Assembly: GCF_002257565.1 (NCBI RefSeq)
Contig: NZ_CP022736.1
Span: forward strand, 3,472,001 to 3,536,000
DNA: 64,000 nt
Direction of reading: 5' to 3'
Source: Herbaspirillum sp. meg3
Lineage (GTDB): Bacteria; Pseudomonadota; Gammaproteobacteria; Burkholderiales; Burkholderiaceae_D
Of this stretch, positions 26,167-35,154 are shown one piece after another. Under the pieces are notes generated by a model. The model made no database searches and had not been told where the DNA came from. It saw nothing but the letters and a program-made list of their open reading frames with translations. Numbering within the stretch: position 1 is the stretch's first letter; each line of letters begins with the position of its first letter. The position numbers and the translations under genes were made by a program.

Positions 26167-28242
26167 TTACTTCCCGTTGAGCGGTTCGAACGCCGGACCG
26201 GCCAGTATCGGGCGGGTCGGCGTCGACAAGCGTTGATACGGACTGGCCGCAGTGCGCCCGGTTTCACTCGACAACCGCGTATAGCCCGGTTGCGATGGTG
26301 GCGGCGACGACATCAGCGGACGGTTACGTAATGCGGCAGGCTCCTCCGCATCCGGTGACACCGGACTGCTGCTACGGTCATCGCCATTACTGACGCTGCG
26401 CAATAAGGGCCATTCGGTTGTGCTGATGCGATTGCCGACACGATGCAGCAGAGAGCCGACATACGCGGAATTGCTGGTCGGTGGCTGAGCACCGATACCG
26501 GCGTCGTCAAATTGTTTTATCAGTTGCTGTATGGGAGACAAAGACCGGTTACGCAAGGTAACGGTATTTTCTGCTCCCTGATTTTCTTGCGGCGACCTGG
26601 CCGCTGTTGCCGGCATCGGCGGAACCGATGTTATCGACGATGTTGCTGATGTTACTAAGGACGCCGGACTTGGCGGCATTGCCGGTGTAGCTGGCAGTGG
26701 TGAAGATGGTAACGATAGTGAAGATGCTGACGATGATGCAGAGCTCGGTGCTCTTGGTGCTGAATCCGGCAGTGGCGGTGGCGGCGGAATATCGACACGC
26801 AAGCCTCGCACAGCAGGCCGTAATTGTAACACAGAATTACCATGCGGCATGCCGCCGTCCAGTTCGGTTGTCACTTGATCAATATGCCGGGAGGCAGGCG
26901 GCAGCGGCTCTTGCGCGTTGTTGGCATCGTGATCCGGATAGTGATTGTCATCCACCTCATCGCGACCGAGGTCGTTATTCAACACTGCATTACGCAAGGT
27001 CTGCGCGTTGTCGCCGTGTCCGTCTTCTGGCTGCACCGGCAAGGCCGGACGCTCCGCACCGACCGTTTGACGCGCCCTGGCTGACGACGTGGGAACCGCA
27101 TCATCGACGCTAGCGACATCGGCAGGATTCAGCGCACCGTGTTCGGTATCGTGCTCAAGGATGCGCGTGAGCGTGCCATCAACTTCGCGGCCCCCGATCA
27201 CGATAATCGGCCGGAATACCGGATTGGCCGTCTGCGTGACCGAGTAAGGTGCAGGTGTTGCCGCGGGACGCGCCGCGGCGGCCGACGGTCCATGCGCCGG
27301 CGCGACTTCCTCAGGAGCCGGTGCAGGCGCCGGTTGCCGCGCCTGGGCGGGAGCCGTCTCGACGGAACGCATCATCTCAGCCCAATGCTGGGCCACGCGC
27401 CATTGATTGACTTTAGCGCGCAAAGCACCGCTGCCACCGCTCTGTTCCGCAGCGCGCATGGTTGCTGTCATGCGATCAGCGGCTTCCGCCGCCGCATGCG
27501 AGATCAGGCCGCCTGCCGCATCGATTTTTTGCCAGGTGGCGTAGCTCTGCGTGCCGAAGCGCGCCTCGATATACGCGCGAATCGCAGGCATCACCTCGCG
27601 TTGCATCGCGCCTTCAAAAATATCCGGCTTGTTCGGCAAGGCGTCCAATTTGGCGTTGATTTCCTGCGTCAGCTTTTTTACCTTGTCGTAACAGTTACCC
27701 GCATGCCAGGCACTGAATCCCGAACGGTCGCCCAGACCATCTTTGATGATCATCTTGCACAGCGCCTTTTCCATGCGCTCGCAATCTTCCGGCGCGCCGC
27801 CGTGGATGCGCAGCTCCGACAAGGCCACCGCCAGATCTTCCACACCGATGCGCGCGGCATAGCGACCGGCGGCATACGTCGCGTCAGCCTGCGCCGGATC
27901 GTCTGCATGACGAAAAATCGCATCCAGTGCCTTCGACTGTGCACTGTCGATCAGTCGCAAACCACCAGTGCACTCCGCCTGCGCTTCTGCCTGTGACGGC
28001 ACCATGCATTGCTGCACCTGATCCAGCATGTCGGCATGTGCTTCCTGCGCCGCCGCATGCACCGCCTGCTGGGCCGGCGAACGAAACCCGCGGCCCAACT
28101 GAAAGCCGTTCGACACCGGCAGAAACGTGCGCCCGCTACTGCCGGCGCCGCGCATCTGGGCGCCGACCGGCATGCCGGACATGAAGGGATTGGCCATCGG
28201 CGGGATAAAAGCCGGGCCGGCCCCAATGCTTATAGGATTCAT
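26167..28242 (-). CDS. Large SipA-position protein with poly-proline tract, candidate effector
   Basis: The 691-aa protein lies between the tip gene and iacP, where Salmonella has the actin-binding effector sipA. I see no clear SipA sequence similarity. Residues 1-300 are helical with few distinctive motifs. The rest is low-complexity, rich in Pro, Ala and Ser. A VDIPPPPPLPDSAP tract lies near residue 480, of the kind bound by profilin, EVH1 or SH3 domains, and a Ser/Pro stretch follows. Three short LRN motifs (TLRNAVLNNDL, TLRNRSLSPIQ, ALRNRPLMSSP) are spread through the C-terminal half. The N-terminus lacks a Sec signal. A cytoskeleton-directed effector is a reasonable inference but unproven. 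Confidence 0.7.
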   Translation of the reverse strand: MNPISIGAGPAFIPPMANPFMSGMPVGAQMRGAGSSGRTFLPVSNGFQLGRGFRSPAQQAVHAAAQEAHADMLDQVQQCMVPSQAEAQAECTGGLRLIDSAQSKALDAIFRHADDPAQADATYAAGRYAARIGVEDLAVALSELRIHGGAPEDCERMEKALCKMIIKDGLGDRSGFSAWHAGNCYDKVKKLTQEINAKLDALPNKPDIFEGAMQREVMPAIRAYIEARFGTQSYATWQKIDAAGGLISHAAAEAADRMTATMRAAEQSGGSGALRAKVNQWRVAQHWAEMMRSVETAPAQARQPAPAPAPEEVAPAHGPSAAAARPAATPAPYSVTQTANPVFRPIIVIGGREVDGTLTRILEHDTEHGALNPADVASVDDAVPTSSARARQTVGAERPALPVQPEDGHGDNAQTLRNAVLNNDLGRDEVDDNHYPDHDANNAQEPLPPASRHIDQVTTELDGGMPHGNSVLQLRPAVRGLRVDIPPPPPLPDSAPRAPSSASSSASSLSLPSSPLPATPAMPPSPASLVTSATSSITSVPPMPATAARSPQENQGAENTVTLRNRSLSPIQQLIKQFDDAGIGAQPPTSNSAYVGSLLHRVGNRISTTEWPLLRSVSNGDDRSSSPVSPDAEEPAALRNRPLMSSPPPSQPGYTRLSSETGRTAASPYQRLSTPTRPILAGPAFEPLNGK

Positions 28243-28265
28243 GATTGAACTCCTTCATTCAATGA

Positions 28266-29399
28266 TTAAAATTGCAGGAACTGCCGCAACATGTCCGCCA
28301 TCGACTGAATGATCGAGCTGATGGTTTTGTGGAAGTTTTCAAAACGGCTGTACGTATTGCTGTACTTCTGTCCGCGTGTCTGCAGGGAATCTTCGATGCG
28401 GCTCATCTGCGAATCGAAACCGGCTTTCCAGGCGTTGTAGGAAGCGATGGAGATCTTGTGGTTGTCGCTGCTGGCCGGCAATCCGGCGATCATCTTCTTG
28501 ATCTGGCTCATGTCGGGAATGACGCAATAGGTGCCGTCGCCATTCTTGTGACAGCATTCTTTCGGATCCAGGCCGAGCTTCTCGCAAATTGCCTTGGCTT
28601 CGTCTTCCTTGATACCGCCGGTGGGCGCCTTGCCGGCAATGACCTGATCCTGGGTCGGATTCTCATATTTGTTCAGCAATTCTGTCAGCGCCTGCTTCAG
28701 CGCCGCAAAATCCACCCGCATGTAATTGTCGTCGTCGGCGCGAACCCACGTGCCGAACTTGGCCAGAATGTCGGAGATGGCCTGGTACAGCTTGGTGTAC
28801 TGGTCTAGTGCCGCGCCGTAGTCGGCGACATCGCCTTTCTCCGACTTCCCGATCATCTCCGCCAGCTCTTTCCAGATATCGCCAAGATTGTTGCCTGACT
28901 TGCTGCCGTTGTCGCTCGCGCTATAAGGCGATGGCAGGCTGCGGGCAGCATACGGAGAAATAGCGGGTGTCTCGCCAGCGCCGTGATTGTCTGCGCCGCC
29001 CGCGTCAGCCGCCTTGCTATCTGTAGCATTGCGCAGCAGATTCAAAAACGTCTCTGCGGCCGCTTTCTCGCGTCCGCCATCCAGCTTCTCGCTGAGCGCT
29101 GCCGCAGCCAGCGCCTCTTGCAACGCATCCAGCTTGCCGCCGTCGACCCCGCCCCCGTCTAGGCCCAGCGCGCGCTTGGCCTGCGCGTTCGCCTCCTCAT
29201 GCGCCTGGTAACGCGCGCTTTGCGCATCGTGCATATCGCGCGCGGCATTCAGCAAGGCTTCCTGCATCGCTTCCGAACCGTCTGCGGAAACGGTGACCGG
29301 CGCCTCCTGCGCAGTGGCGGCGTTGCGTGCAGCTTTGCCGGCGTCGTCCATCGTGGTCGCCGGCATGGCCAGCGGCAATTGTGCTTGTTTGATTTCCAT
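28266..29399 (-). CDS. sctA: T3SS needle tip protein SctA (SipD/BipD-like)
   Basis: This 377-aa hydrophilic protein has a C-terminal helix nearly diagnostic for SipD/BipD/IpaD: SIASYNAWKAGFDSQMS, then LQTRGQKYSNTYSRFENFHK. An Ala-rich N-terminal self-chaperoning region is followed by the coiled-coil part beginning LGDIWKELAEMIG. The tip protein caps the needle and controls translocon insertion. It is unusual for a C-x9-CC-x8-C cysteine cluster (about residues 285-305) just before the last helix. Genes on both sides are 18-23 bp away in the same operon. Confidence 0.9.
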   Translation of the reverse strand: MEIKQAQLPLAMPATTMDDAGKAARNAATAQEAPVTVSADGSEAMQEALLNAARDMHDAQSARYQAHEEANAQAKRALGLDGGGVDGGKLDALQEALAAAALSEKLDGGREKAAAETFLNLLRNATDSKAADAGGADNHGAGETPAISPYAARSLPSPYSASDNGSKSGNNLGDIWKELAEMIGKSEKGDVADYGAALDQYTKLYQAISDILAKFGTWVRADDDNYMRVDFAALKQALTELLNKYENPTQDQVIAGKAPTGGIKEDEAKAICEKLGLDPKECCHKNGDGTYCVIPDMSQIKKMIAGLPASSDNHKISIASYNAWKAGFDSQMSRIEDSLQTRGQKYSNTYSRFENFHKTISSIIQSMADMLRQFLQF

Positions 29400-29417
29400 G
29401 ATGCAGTCCTCTTCCCA

Positions 29418-30536
29418 TCAAGCCTTGATGGCTTGCGACATGGAATCCAGCGTGCTGCGGCTTTGCTCCGAGGAGGTGACAATCAGCGAAAAAATCTTCA
29501 GTAACAGATCGACCGAACGTTGCGCGGCCTGCTCTTCGTTGTGCTGCACGGTCGACGCCACTGCGCCTTCCGCTTCGTTGATCTTGCCGGCTGCGGTTTG
29601 CGCCGCGGCATTCACCGCCGCACCGGTCTGCGCCAAGTTCGACACCTGTGGCGCGAAGGTATTGATGACCTGTCCGGCATACTGCTGTTCGGCATATTTC
29701 TGATAGTTTTCCTGCTGCGACAACTCCTGCGAGGCAACGCGCACCTCCGTACGATTGGACGGTTGGTTCAGCACGGCATGCTCGTCGCCGCCCAGATGCG
29801 GCTGGTTGTTTTGTACATTGACAGGACGACCTTGCGCGTCGAGCGTATTCACACGCTGCTGCGGACTGGCGGCAGTCATCGGCGAGGTCGGACGATTGAG
29901 CGCATTGCCGGCCTGGGTGTTCTCATGGCGCAGTTGTTTGATATCACGGCCGTTGGTGGAAATGTTTTTGGTCTGCCCTGCAGTGCCCTTGGAAAACTGG
30001 CGGAAGCCGACGCCAGCAGTGACGGTGCCAAGCACCATGCCGGCCAGCGCCCCACCGAAATTGCTGTTGGCGGCATTCACGCCCTTGTCGCCGGAGGCTT
30101 GCGCCTGCTTCACCGAAATTTCACCGAACTTCGCGGCATTGCCGTTGCGCGCGGTATTCGCCTGCCCCAGCAACATCATCAGCATGAACAGCAATTCCAG
30201 CAGACGATCCACGCCCGCGCCCTTGTGGGCTTCCTTTTCCACATCCGGCAGCTTGCCGTCGATAAGCTCGCCGACATCGGTTCCAGAGGCGGTGCGCGCC
30301 AGATCCTTGAGCGCCGACACCACTTCCTTGTGCGACTCCGGCGACATTGCCCCCAATCCATCGCGCAAGGTATTGCGCAGTTGGGCTTCGTCGCTTCCTT
30401 CGGCGCCATCCAGATTCAACGACGAGAAAAAAGTCGACATCGGAATCTGTTCCTTGCTGCGGGCTTCCCCCATCGTGCCCTGTGCATGGGAAATGGCTGC
30501 ACTCGCCAGGGAAGGTGCGTTGCTGAAAATTTGCAT
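29418..30536 (-). CDS. sctB: T3SS translocator SctB (SipC/BipC-like)
   Basis: The 372-aa protein begins MQIFSNAPSLASAAISHAQG after an AAAGGA ribosome site; the open frame continues upstream to 30719 only as antisense to sctE. Hydrophobic segments near LLELLFMLMMLLGQ and FGGALAGMVLGTVTAGVGF would insert into the host membrane. The C-terminal part holds the family-like coiled region ending VDLLLKIFSLIVTSSEQSRSTLDSM. It forms the host-membrane pore with SctE. The gene order sctE-sctB-sctA matches sipBCD. Confidence 0.88.
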   Translation of the reverse strand: MQIFSNAPSLASAAISHAQGTMGEARSKEQIPMSTFFSSLNLDGAEGSDEAQLRNTLRDGLGAMSPESHKEVVSALKDLARTASGTDVGELIDGKLPDVEKEAHKGAGVDRLLELLFMLMMLLGQANTARNGNAAKFGEISVKQAQASGDKGVNAANSNFGGALAGMVLGTVTAGVGFRQFSKGTAGQTKNISTNGRDIKQLRHENTQAGNALNRPTSPMTAASPQQRVNTLDAQGRPVNVQNNQPHLGGDEHAVLNQPSNRTEVRVASQELSQQENYQKYAEQQYAGQVINTFAPQVSNLAQTGAAVNAAAQTAAGKINEAEGAVASTVQHNEEQAAQRSVDLLLKIFSLIVTSSEQSRSTLDSMSQAIKA

Positions 30537-30570
30537 TGTGTATCCTTTCAATAAATTGAGTACTGCTGAA

Positions 30571-32391
30571 TCAGGCGGAACGTGCGCCGCGCACGGCGCG
30601 CGCCACGGCCACGCCAGTGCTGGTGCGCTGGTTGATGGCCTCGCTGGCGCGACTGAAAAATCCCTGCGATACCGTGAATGCGTTCTTGAACTGCTCCAGC
30701 AGATTGGCGAACATGTCATGCAGCAGATCCAGTTCGCTCATGGTGAACTTCATGCCTGCCACGGCTTTCGCGACTTTCATGTTGGCGTCTTGGACGCCGA
30801 CTTCAAGGCCCCCGTTGATGGTGGTCTTGCCCAGGTTGACGCCGGCCGACACGCGCCCCAGGTTGCTGGCGTACATCTGCTTGCTGGTCACATCCGTAGA
30901 CAGGCCCAGGCGCTGCGAAACGGCGTCGAACATCTTGCTTGCCGCGCTCGACACCTGCTTGGCCATTTGGGTAATCGACTTCTTCAGCATTTCAGGCACC
31001 AGCTTGGCGATCGTCTTTTCCAGCACCTTGGTCAGCACCGAACTCAGTTTGCCGACCACGTTGGATACCGCGCTGGCGATGGCGCCGCCGGCACCGGTGA
31101 CGGCCAGCACCACGACCGCCGCAGCGATGGCGACCGAGACCGCGATCATGGCGGCCATCTTGGCGGTCTGCGCATCCATGCCCAGGCCTTCCATCATGGC
31201 GGCGACCTTGTCCATGACGAATTGCAGCAGCGGTTGCAGCAACTTCATCAGGGGCTTCAAGGCCTCTTGCATGAAGGACTTGCCGGTCACCGCCTGGCAG
31301 ACTTCGTCGGCCACCATCAAGGCCAGGCCGATGCCGGCCAGCGCCAGGCTGGCGCCGCCGGTAAAGGCCGCACCGATAACCGCGACCGCCGTCACCACCG
31401 CACCGAGGATCTTGCCGACGCAGCCCATGGCTTTGTTCATCGCCTCAGCCTTGGCCAACTCCTTCTCGGCTTTTTCGGCATCCTTGGCCAACTTCTTGAC
31501 GCGCACGTCTTCCTGCACTTTCAGCAGTTCGCGCTGCATCTCCGAGCGCGTTTCACCGGTCTTGAGCAGCAGTTCACCCAATTGCATCATCAGGGTCAGC
31601 ATGCGCGTGATGTTGCTGACGTCGTTTTCCACCGCCGTGCGCGGCACGTCCACGCCCTGTATGTTGGCGCGCGACAGCAGCTCATCAGTCACCTTTTGTA
31701 ATTCAAGCACATGGTCTTGCTGCGCCTGCACTGCATTCTTGACGCCGGCCAGTTCGTTCTTCGCCGCCCCCAACGCCTCACGCAAGGCGTCGCTGCTCTG
31801 CAACGCCGCCTCGTACTCCTGGGTGTCCGGCTCCAACGTCGCCAGCTCCGCCTCGGCGTCGGCCAGTTGCTGCTCCAGCGCTTTGACCTTGTCGGTCGCG
31901 CCGGGGAGTTTGTCTTTCAAGGCATCAAGCTGGTCGATGGCTTCGGCGACGGCATTCTGAGCCGCTTCGTATTCCTCCGCCAGCCTGGCGTTGCCTGCGT
32001 TGCGGACAGCGTCGCGGGTAGCTGCCGAATGGGCGTTGAAGGCGAGCTTGCTCAGATTGGCCTGCTCCAGCGCCGACATCATCGACGCCAGCAACAAGCC
32101 GGCCTTGCGGCTGTCTGCAGCGGTGTCGGCCGGTGCCGCGCTGCGCGCAGCTGCCTGGCGCGGCGGCGTCAGTTGCGGCTTCGCCGCATTGCTGTTGCGA
32201 CGCTGCTTGCCCGAGGCCGGATCTTCTTCGGCCGCATCGGCAATCAGCGCCGCCAGTTCCTGCGCCGCTCGCTCCGCTTCCTTCAGGATGGCCGGCGGCA
32301 TCGTTGTCAGCTGCTCGGCCCGTTTGCTCATCGGCTGGTTGGACAGAAAGTCGAGCTGCGCTCCCTGCGCACCTACATGTGCCATATTCAT
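30571..32391 (-). CDS. sctE: T3SS major translocator SctE (SipB/BipB-like)
   Basis: In this 606-aa protein the N-terminal half is a long coiled coil (LDALKDKLPGATDKVKALEQ and following). Two hydrophobic hairpins follow near residues 335-375 (AVVTAVAVIGAAFTGGASLA) and 420-450 (IAVSVAIAAAVVVLAVTGAG), as in SipB/IpaB. It forms the pore in the target cell membrane and needs the SicA-type chaperone encoded just upstream. The stop of that chaperone gene is one base from the ATG at 32391. A second ATG two codons in is also possible. Confidence 0.92.
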   Translation of the reverse strand: MNMAHVGAQGAQLDFLSNQPMSKRAEQLTTMPPAILKEAERAAQELAALIADAAEEDPASGKQRRNSNAAKPQLTPPRQAAARSAAPADTAADSRKAGLLLASMMSALEQANLSKLAFNAHSAATRDAVRNAGNARLAEEYEAAQNAVAEAIDQLDALKDKLPGATDKVKALEQQLADAEAELATLEPDTQEYEAALQSSDALREALGAAKNELAGVKNAVQAQQDHVLELQKVTDELLSRANIQGVDVPRTAVENDVSNITRMLTLMMQLGELLLKTGETRSEMQRELLKVQEDVRVKKLAKDAEKAEKELAKAEAMNKAMGCVGKILGAVVTAVAVIGAAFTGGASLALAGIGLALMVADEVCQAVTGKSFMQEALKPLMKLLQPLLQFVMDKVAAMMEGLGMDAQTAKMAAMIAVSVAIAAAVVVLAVTGAGGAIASAVSNVVGKLSSVLTKVLEKTIAKLVPEMLKKSITQMAKQVSSAASKMFDAVSQRLGLSTDVTSKQMYASNLGRVSAGVNLGKTTINGGLEVGVQDANMKVAKAVAGMKFTMSELDLLHDMFANLLEQFKNAFTVSQGFFSRASEAINQRTSTGVAVARAVRGARSA

Positions 32392-32392
32392 A

Positions 32393-32908
32393 TCAATTTT
32401 CCCGTGATGTATCTGAGGTAGAGTTCACCGGGGCTGATGCCCGGTGTCGTTGCAAGGCGGTCAGGTAGGCTGCTGCAGTGGCCTTCAACGCGTCGTCGTC
32501 GGCCTGCTCCAGCACTACCTTGAAACACTGGCGCGCCTTGCCTGATTTGCCCATGGCCAGTTGGCACTGACCGGCGTACAGCATCGGCCGGTAGTCGGCC
32601 TCGCCCTGAGCAAACGCAATCGCGTAGATGTCGGCGGCCTTCTGGTGCATTTCCTTGAGCTGATAAACCGCCGCCAGCCCCATCAGGAAATCGACGCAAT
32701 AAAAGTCGTAGATGCACAGAAAACGGAAGAATTTCTCCGCTTCATCCAGCCTCCCCTGGTTATAAAAGTCATAGGCCAGGCTATACAGCCCGTCCATCTG
32801 CTCGTCGGATATACCGTGAATTTCCTTGAGCGTGACGCCTTGGTTTACCGCATCGAGGATGACCTCGAGGTCTTGCTCTACGGTGTCGTTGTCATATTGA
32901 TGACTCAT
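32393..32908 (-). CDS. sicA: Translocator chaperone SicA (class II, TPR)
   Basis: The 171-aa protein (SicA has 165) has three tetratricopeptide repeats: LYSLAYDFYNQGRLDEAEKFF, VDFLMGLAAVYQLKEMHQKA and YRPMLYAGQCQLAMGKSGKA (first quoted to LYSLAYDFYNQGRLDEAEKF). Such chaperones bind the translocators SctE and SctB. In Salmonella, SicA is also the co-activator of InvF. The ATG at 32908 has GGAG 8 bases upstream; the longer open frame to 32989 is not supported. A 99-bp gap separates it from sctU and could carry an InvF/SicA-dependent promoter. Confidence 0.92.
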   Translation of the reverse strand: MSHQYDNDTVEQDLEVILDAVNQGVTLKEIHGISDEQMDGLYSLAYDFYNQGRLDEAEKFFRFLCIYDFYCVDFLMGLAAVYQLKEMHQKAADIYAIAFAQGEADYRPMLYAGQCQLAMGKSGKARQCFKVVLEQADDDALKATAAAYLTALQRHRASAPVNSTSDTSREN

Positions 32909-33007
32909 GCTGCAGACTCCTTTCGCGTCATCAACCGATAACGCCAGTATCAAATAAACAGATTGGGCGCGCGTTAAAAAAACGCACATACCACCCCTTG
33001 CAGACGG

Positions 33008-34102
33008 CTAGCTGCGGCCTTTCTCACCGGCATCGGCTTCAACTTCGGCATGGACATCAACACCGACATCGGCGCCGGCGCTCTCCACTTCCTGCAACCA
33101 CAGCAACAGTCTCACCACCGCATGAATTTCTTCCATGCTGACCATGGCGTAGAGCGCGTGCGTGCGATACAGCCGGCGCGCCAGCGAAACGTCGACGATC
33201 ACCGGAACGCCAACTTTTTCGGCGTACTGACGCACTGCCAGCGCACGCTGGTTGCGCTCGCGTATCGATACGAAGGGAATCGGCGTGAGTTCCGGTTTGA
33301 AGTAGATGCCGATAGCCAGGTGGGTCGGGTTGGCGATCACCATGCGCGAATTTTCGATGTCGTGTTTGTCTTGCGCCGTCAGCAATTCCAGGTGGGCTTG
33401 CCTGCGCTTGCTCTTGATCAGCGGATCGCCTTCGAGCTCCTTGTGCTCGCGCTTGACCTCCTGCTTGTCCATGCGCAGGTCCTTGAGATAAAGGAACAAT
33501 TCGGCCAGCGCATCAAGCACCAGAATGGACGAGATGCAAGCGAGGCAGATCAGCACCAGGCTGATGATCAGCTTGCCCCAGATGCCGATGATCTCGGCAA
33601 TCGAGGCGTGCACCTGAGAAAAAATCAATTCCCGATGCCACCACCACACCAGCATGATCGCCACGCCGAAGCTGACCAGATACAGCAGGGTCTTGATGAA
33701 ATCCTTCACCGTGCGCAGGCTGAATATTTTCTTGAAGCCCTTGACCGGATTGATCGCCCCGAAGTTGAGCTTGAGCGCTTCGCCGGCCAGCGAAAAACCG
33801 CTTTGCACCAACGAGGGCAAGGCCGTCGCCGCGATGCAGAGCGCGATGATGGGCGCCACAACTTTCAGCCCGAGCAACAACACATCCGCCACGTAGCGAT
33901 GCAGGTCGAGGGTGAAGCCGCTGCGCGCGGCGCCGATGAAGGCCGCGCCGATCTCGGCCAGCGAGCCCAGCCAGAACACCAACAGCACGCCGCAAAAAAT
34001 CAGGCACGCCACAACCAGATCGCGCGCTTTGAAAGACTGCCCGCGCCGGGCGGCGTCGCGGCGCTTCTTGGGCGTGGCCTTTTCAGTTTTGCTGCCGGCC
34101 AT
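33008..34102 (-). CDS. sctU: T3SS export switch protein SctU (SpaS-like)
   Basis: This 364-aa inner-membrane protein begins MAGSKTEKATPKKRRDAARR, the typical FlhB/SctU start. Four membrane helices are followed by a cytosolic domain with the self-cleaving NPTH motif near residues 259-262 (MVIANPTHLAIGIYF). Cleavage there switches substrate specificity from needle to translocators. It ends the first structural operon. The tail after about residue 340 is acidic and Val/Asp/Ala-rich, a local oddity. Confidence 0.95.
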   Translation of the reverse strand: MAGSKTEKATPKKRRDAARRGQSFKARDLVVACLIFCGVLLVFWLGSLAEIGAAFIGAARSGFTLDLHRYVADVLLLGLKVVAPIIALCIAATALPSLVQSGFSLAGEALKLNFGAINPVKGFKKIFSLRTVKDFIKTLLYLVSFGVAIMLVWWWHRELIFSQVHASIAEIIGIWGKLIISLVLICLACISSILVLDALAELFLYLKDLRMDKQEVKREHKELEGDPLIKSKRRQAHLELLTAQDKHDIENSRMVIANPTHLAIGIYFKPELTPIPFVSIRERNQRALAVRQYAEKVGVPVIVDVSLARRLYRTHALYAMVSMEEIHAVVRLLLWLQEVESAGADVGVDVHAEVEADAGEKGRS

Positions 34103-34104
34103 GG

Positions 34105-34899
34105 TCAGCGCTCCTCAAACCACAATGGCAACTGCTGCGCCATGCCGCCAAGACGCATGATCTCGTCCGGAAAAAACGGACCGAAATACATCAGCAGCAC
34201 CAGCACCGCCACCAGACTTTTTACCGTCAGCGACACCGAGAAAGCGTTGAGCTGCGGCGCAAAACGCGACAACAGGCCCAGCGTAAATTCGGACAACAAC
34301 ATCACCGCGATCACCGGACTGGCCACCACGATCATGCGCGTCGCCATGTCGGTCAACAGCGATAACAGAGGCGCGCCGGAGAAGCGGCATCCCTGCAAGG
34401 GGTCACACAGGCGATAGCTGTCGCTGACCGCTTGCACGAACAACATCAGGCCGCCGCCCTGCAGATAAACCGCCGCGGCAAACATGTTGAAGAAGTTGGA
34501 CATCTCCGAGGTATCCACGCCGTTAGCCGGGTCGATAGTGCTGCTCAGCGTGGCCCCGCGTTGGTTGTCGATGAAATTTCCAACCGCATGGAACACCCAG
34601 AACGGCCATGCCAGCAAACACCCGAGGATCACGCCGATGAACAATTCCTGCATGATGGCGGCGACGTAAGTCCAGGTCTCCACGACTGCCATGGCGTCCA
34701 TCGGTGCGGACCAAAAACCCATTGCGACGATCATGATCACGGCGCTGCGCGTGGCGCCGCTCAACACGCTGGTATTGAAAAACGGCAGCATGAAGAACAC
34801 CGGCGCCAGCCGGGCGAAGCCCAGCGTCGCGCCTAGCAGCCAGGTGTTGATGTCGAAAAACAGCGCAGTGCTCATGGCGGTATTCATGGCCGGGTTCAT
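34105..34899 (-). CDS. sctT: T3SS export apparatus protein SctT (SpaR-like)
   Basis: The 264-aa integral membrane protein of the FliR/SctT family has motifs GFARLAPVFFMLPFFN, SGATRSAVIMIVAMGF and a C-terminal FSVSLTVKSLVAVLVLLMYF. SctT forms part of the export gate with SctR and SctS. The ATG at 34899 overlaps the sctS stop by 4 bp; in-frame ATGs lie a few codons further in. The next gene, sctU, starts 2 bp after the stop. Confidence 0.93.
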   Translation of the reverse strand: MNPAMNTAMSTALFFDINTWLLGATLGFARLAPVFFMLPFFNTSVLSGATRSAVIMIVAMGFWSAPMDAMAVVETWTYVAAIMQELFIGVILGCLLAWPFWVFHAVGNFIDNQRGATLSSTIDPANGVDTSEMSNFFNMFAAAVYLQGGGLMLFVQAVSDSYRLCDPLQGCRFSGAPLLSLLTDMATRMIVVASPVIAVMLLSEFTLGLLSRFAPQLNAFSVSLTVKSLVAVLVLLMYFGPFFPDEIMRLGGMAQQLPLWFEER

Positions 34900-35150
34900 C
34901 CCAGCGCCAGGCGCATCACTTCACGGCCGAAGCCGAGCAACACTTCGCCGTACCAACCGGACAGCAGAAACAGGCAAAAGCTCACCGCCAGCAGCTTGAT
35001 GCCGAACGGCAGCGTCTGCTCCTGCAGCTGCGTCACGGTCTGGAACAGGCCCACCAGCAAACCCACCACGGTAGCCACGGCAACCGGCCACAACACCAGC
35101 ATCAGCACCAGATACAGGGTCTTGTTGCCTGCATATACGATATCGCCCAT
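34896..35150 (-). CDS. sctS: T3SS export apparatus protein SctS (SpaQ-like)
   Basis: The 84-aa protein has two membrane helices and the near-invariant loop LLVGLFQTVTQLQEQTLPFG. The start MGDIVYAGNKTLYLVLML aligns with SpaQ, so I use the ATG at 35150. It has GGAGG 8 bases upstream, and the longer frame to 35171 would overlap sctR. SctS is part of the export gate in the inner membrane. Confidence 0.94.
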   Translation of the reverse strand: MGDIVYAGNKTLYLVLMLVLWPVAVATVVGLLVGLFQTVTQLQEQTLPFGIKLLAVSFCLFLLSGWYGEVLLGFGREVMRLALG

Positions 35151-35154
35151 GTGC

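Noticed and set aside
29755..31701. 648-aa plus-strand open frame across sctB and sctE
   Set aside because: It runs antisense through two certain genes and ends in His/Gln/Arg-rich shadow sequence.
33050..34417. 455-aa plus-strand open frame across sctU and sctT
   Set aside because: It is antisense to two conserved genes, rich in His/Arg/Gln, with no ribosome site.
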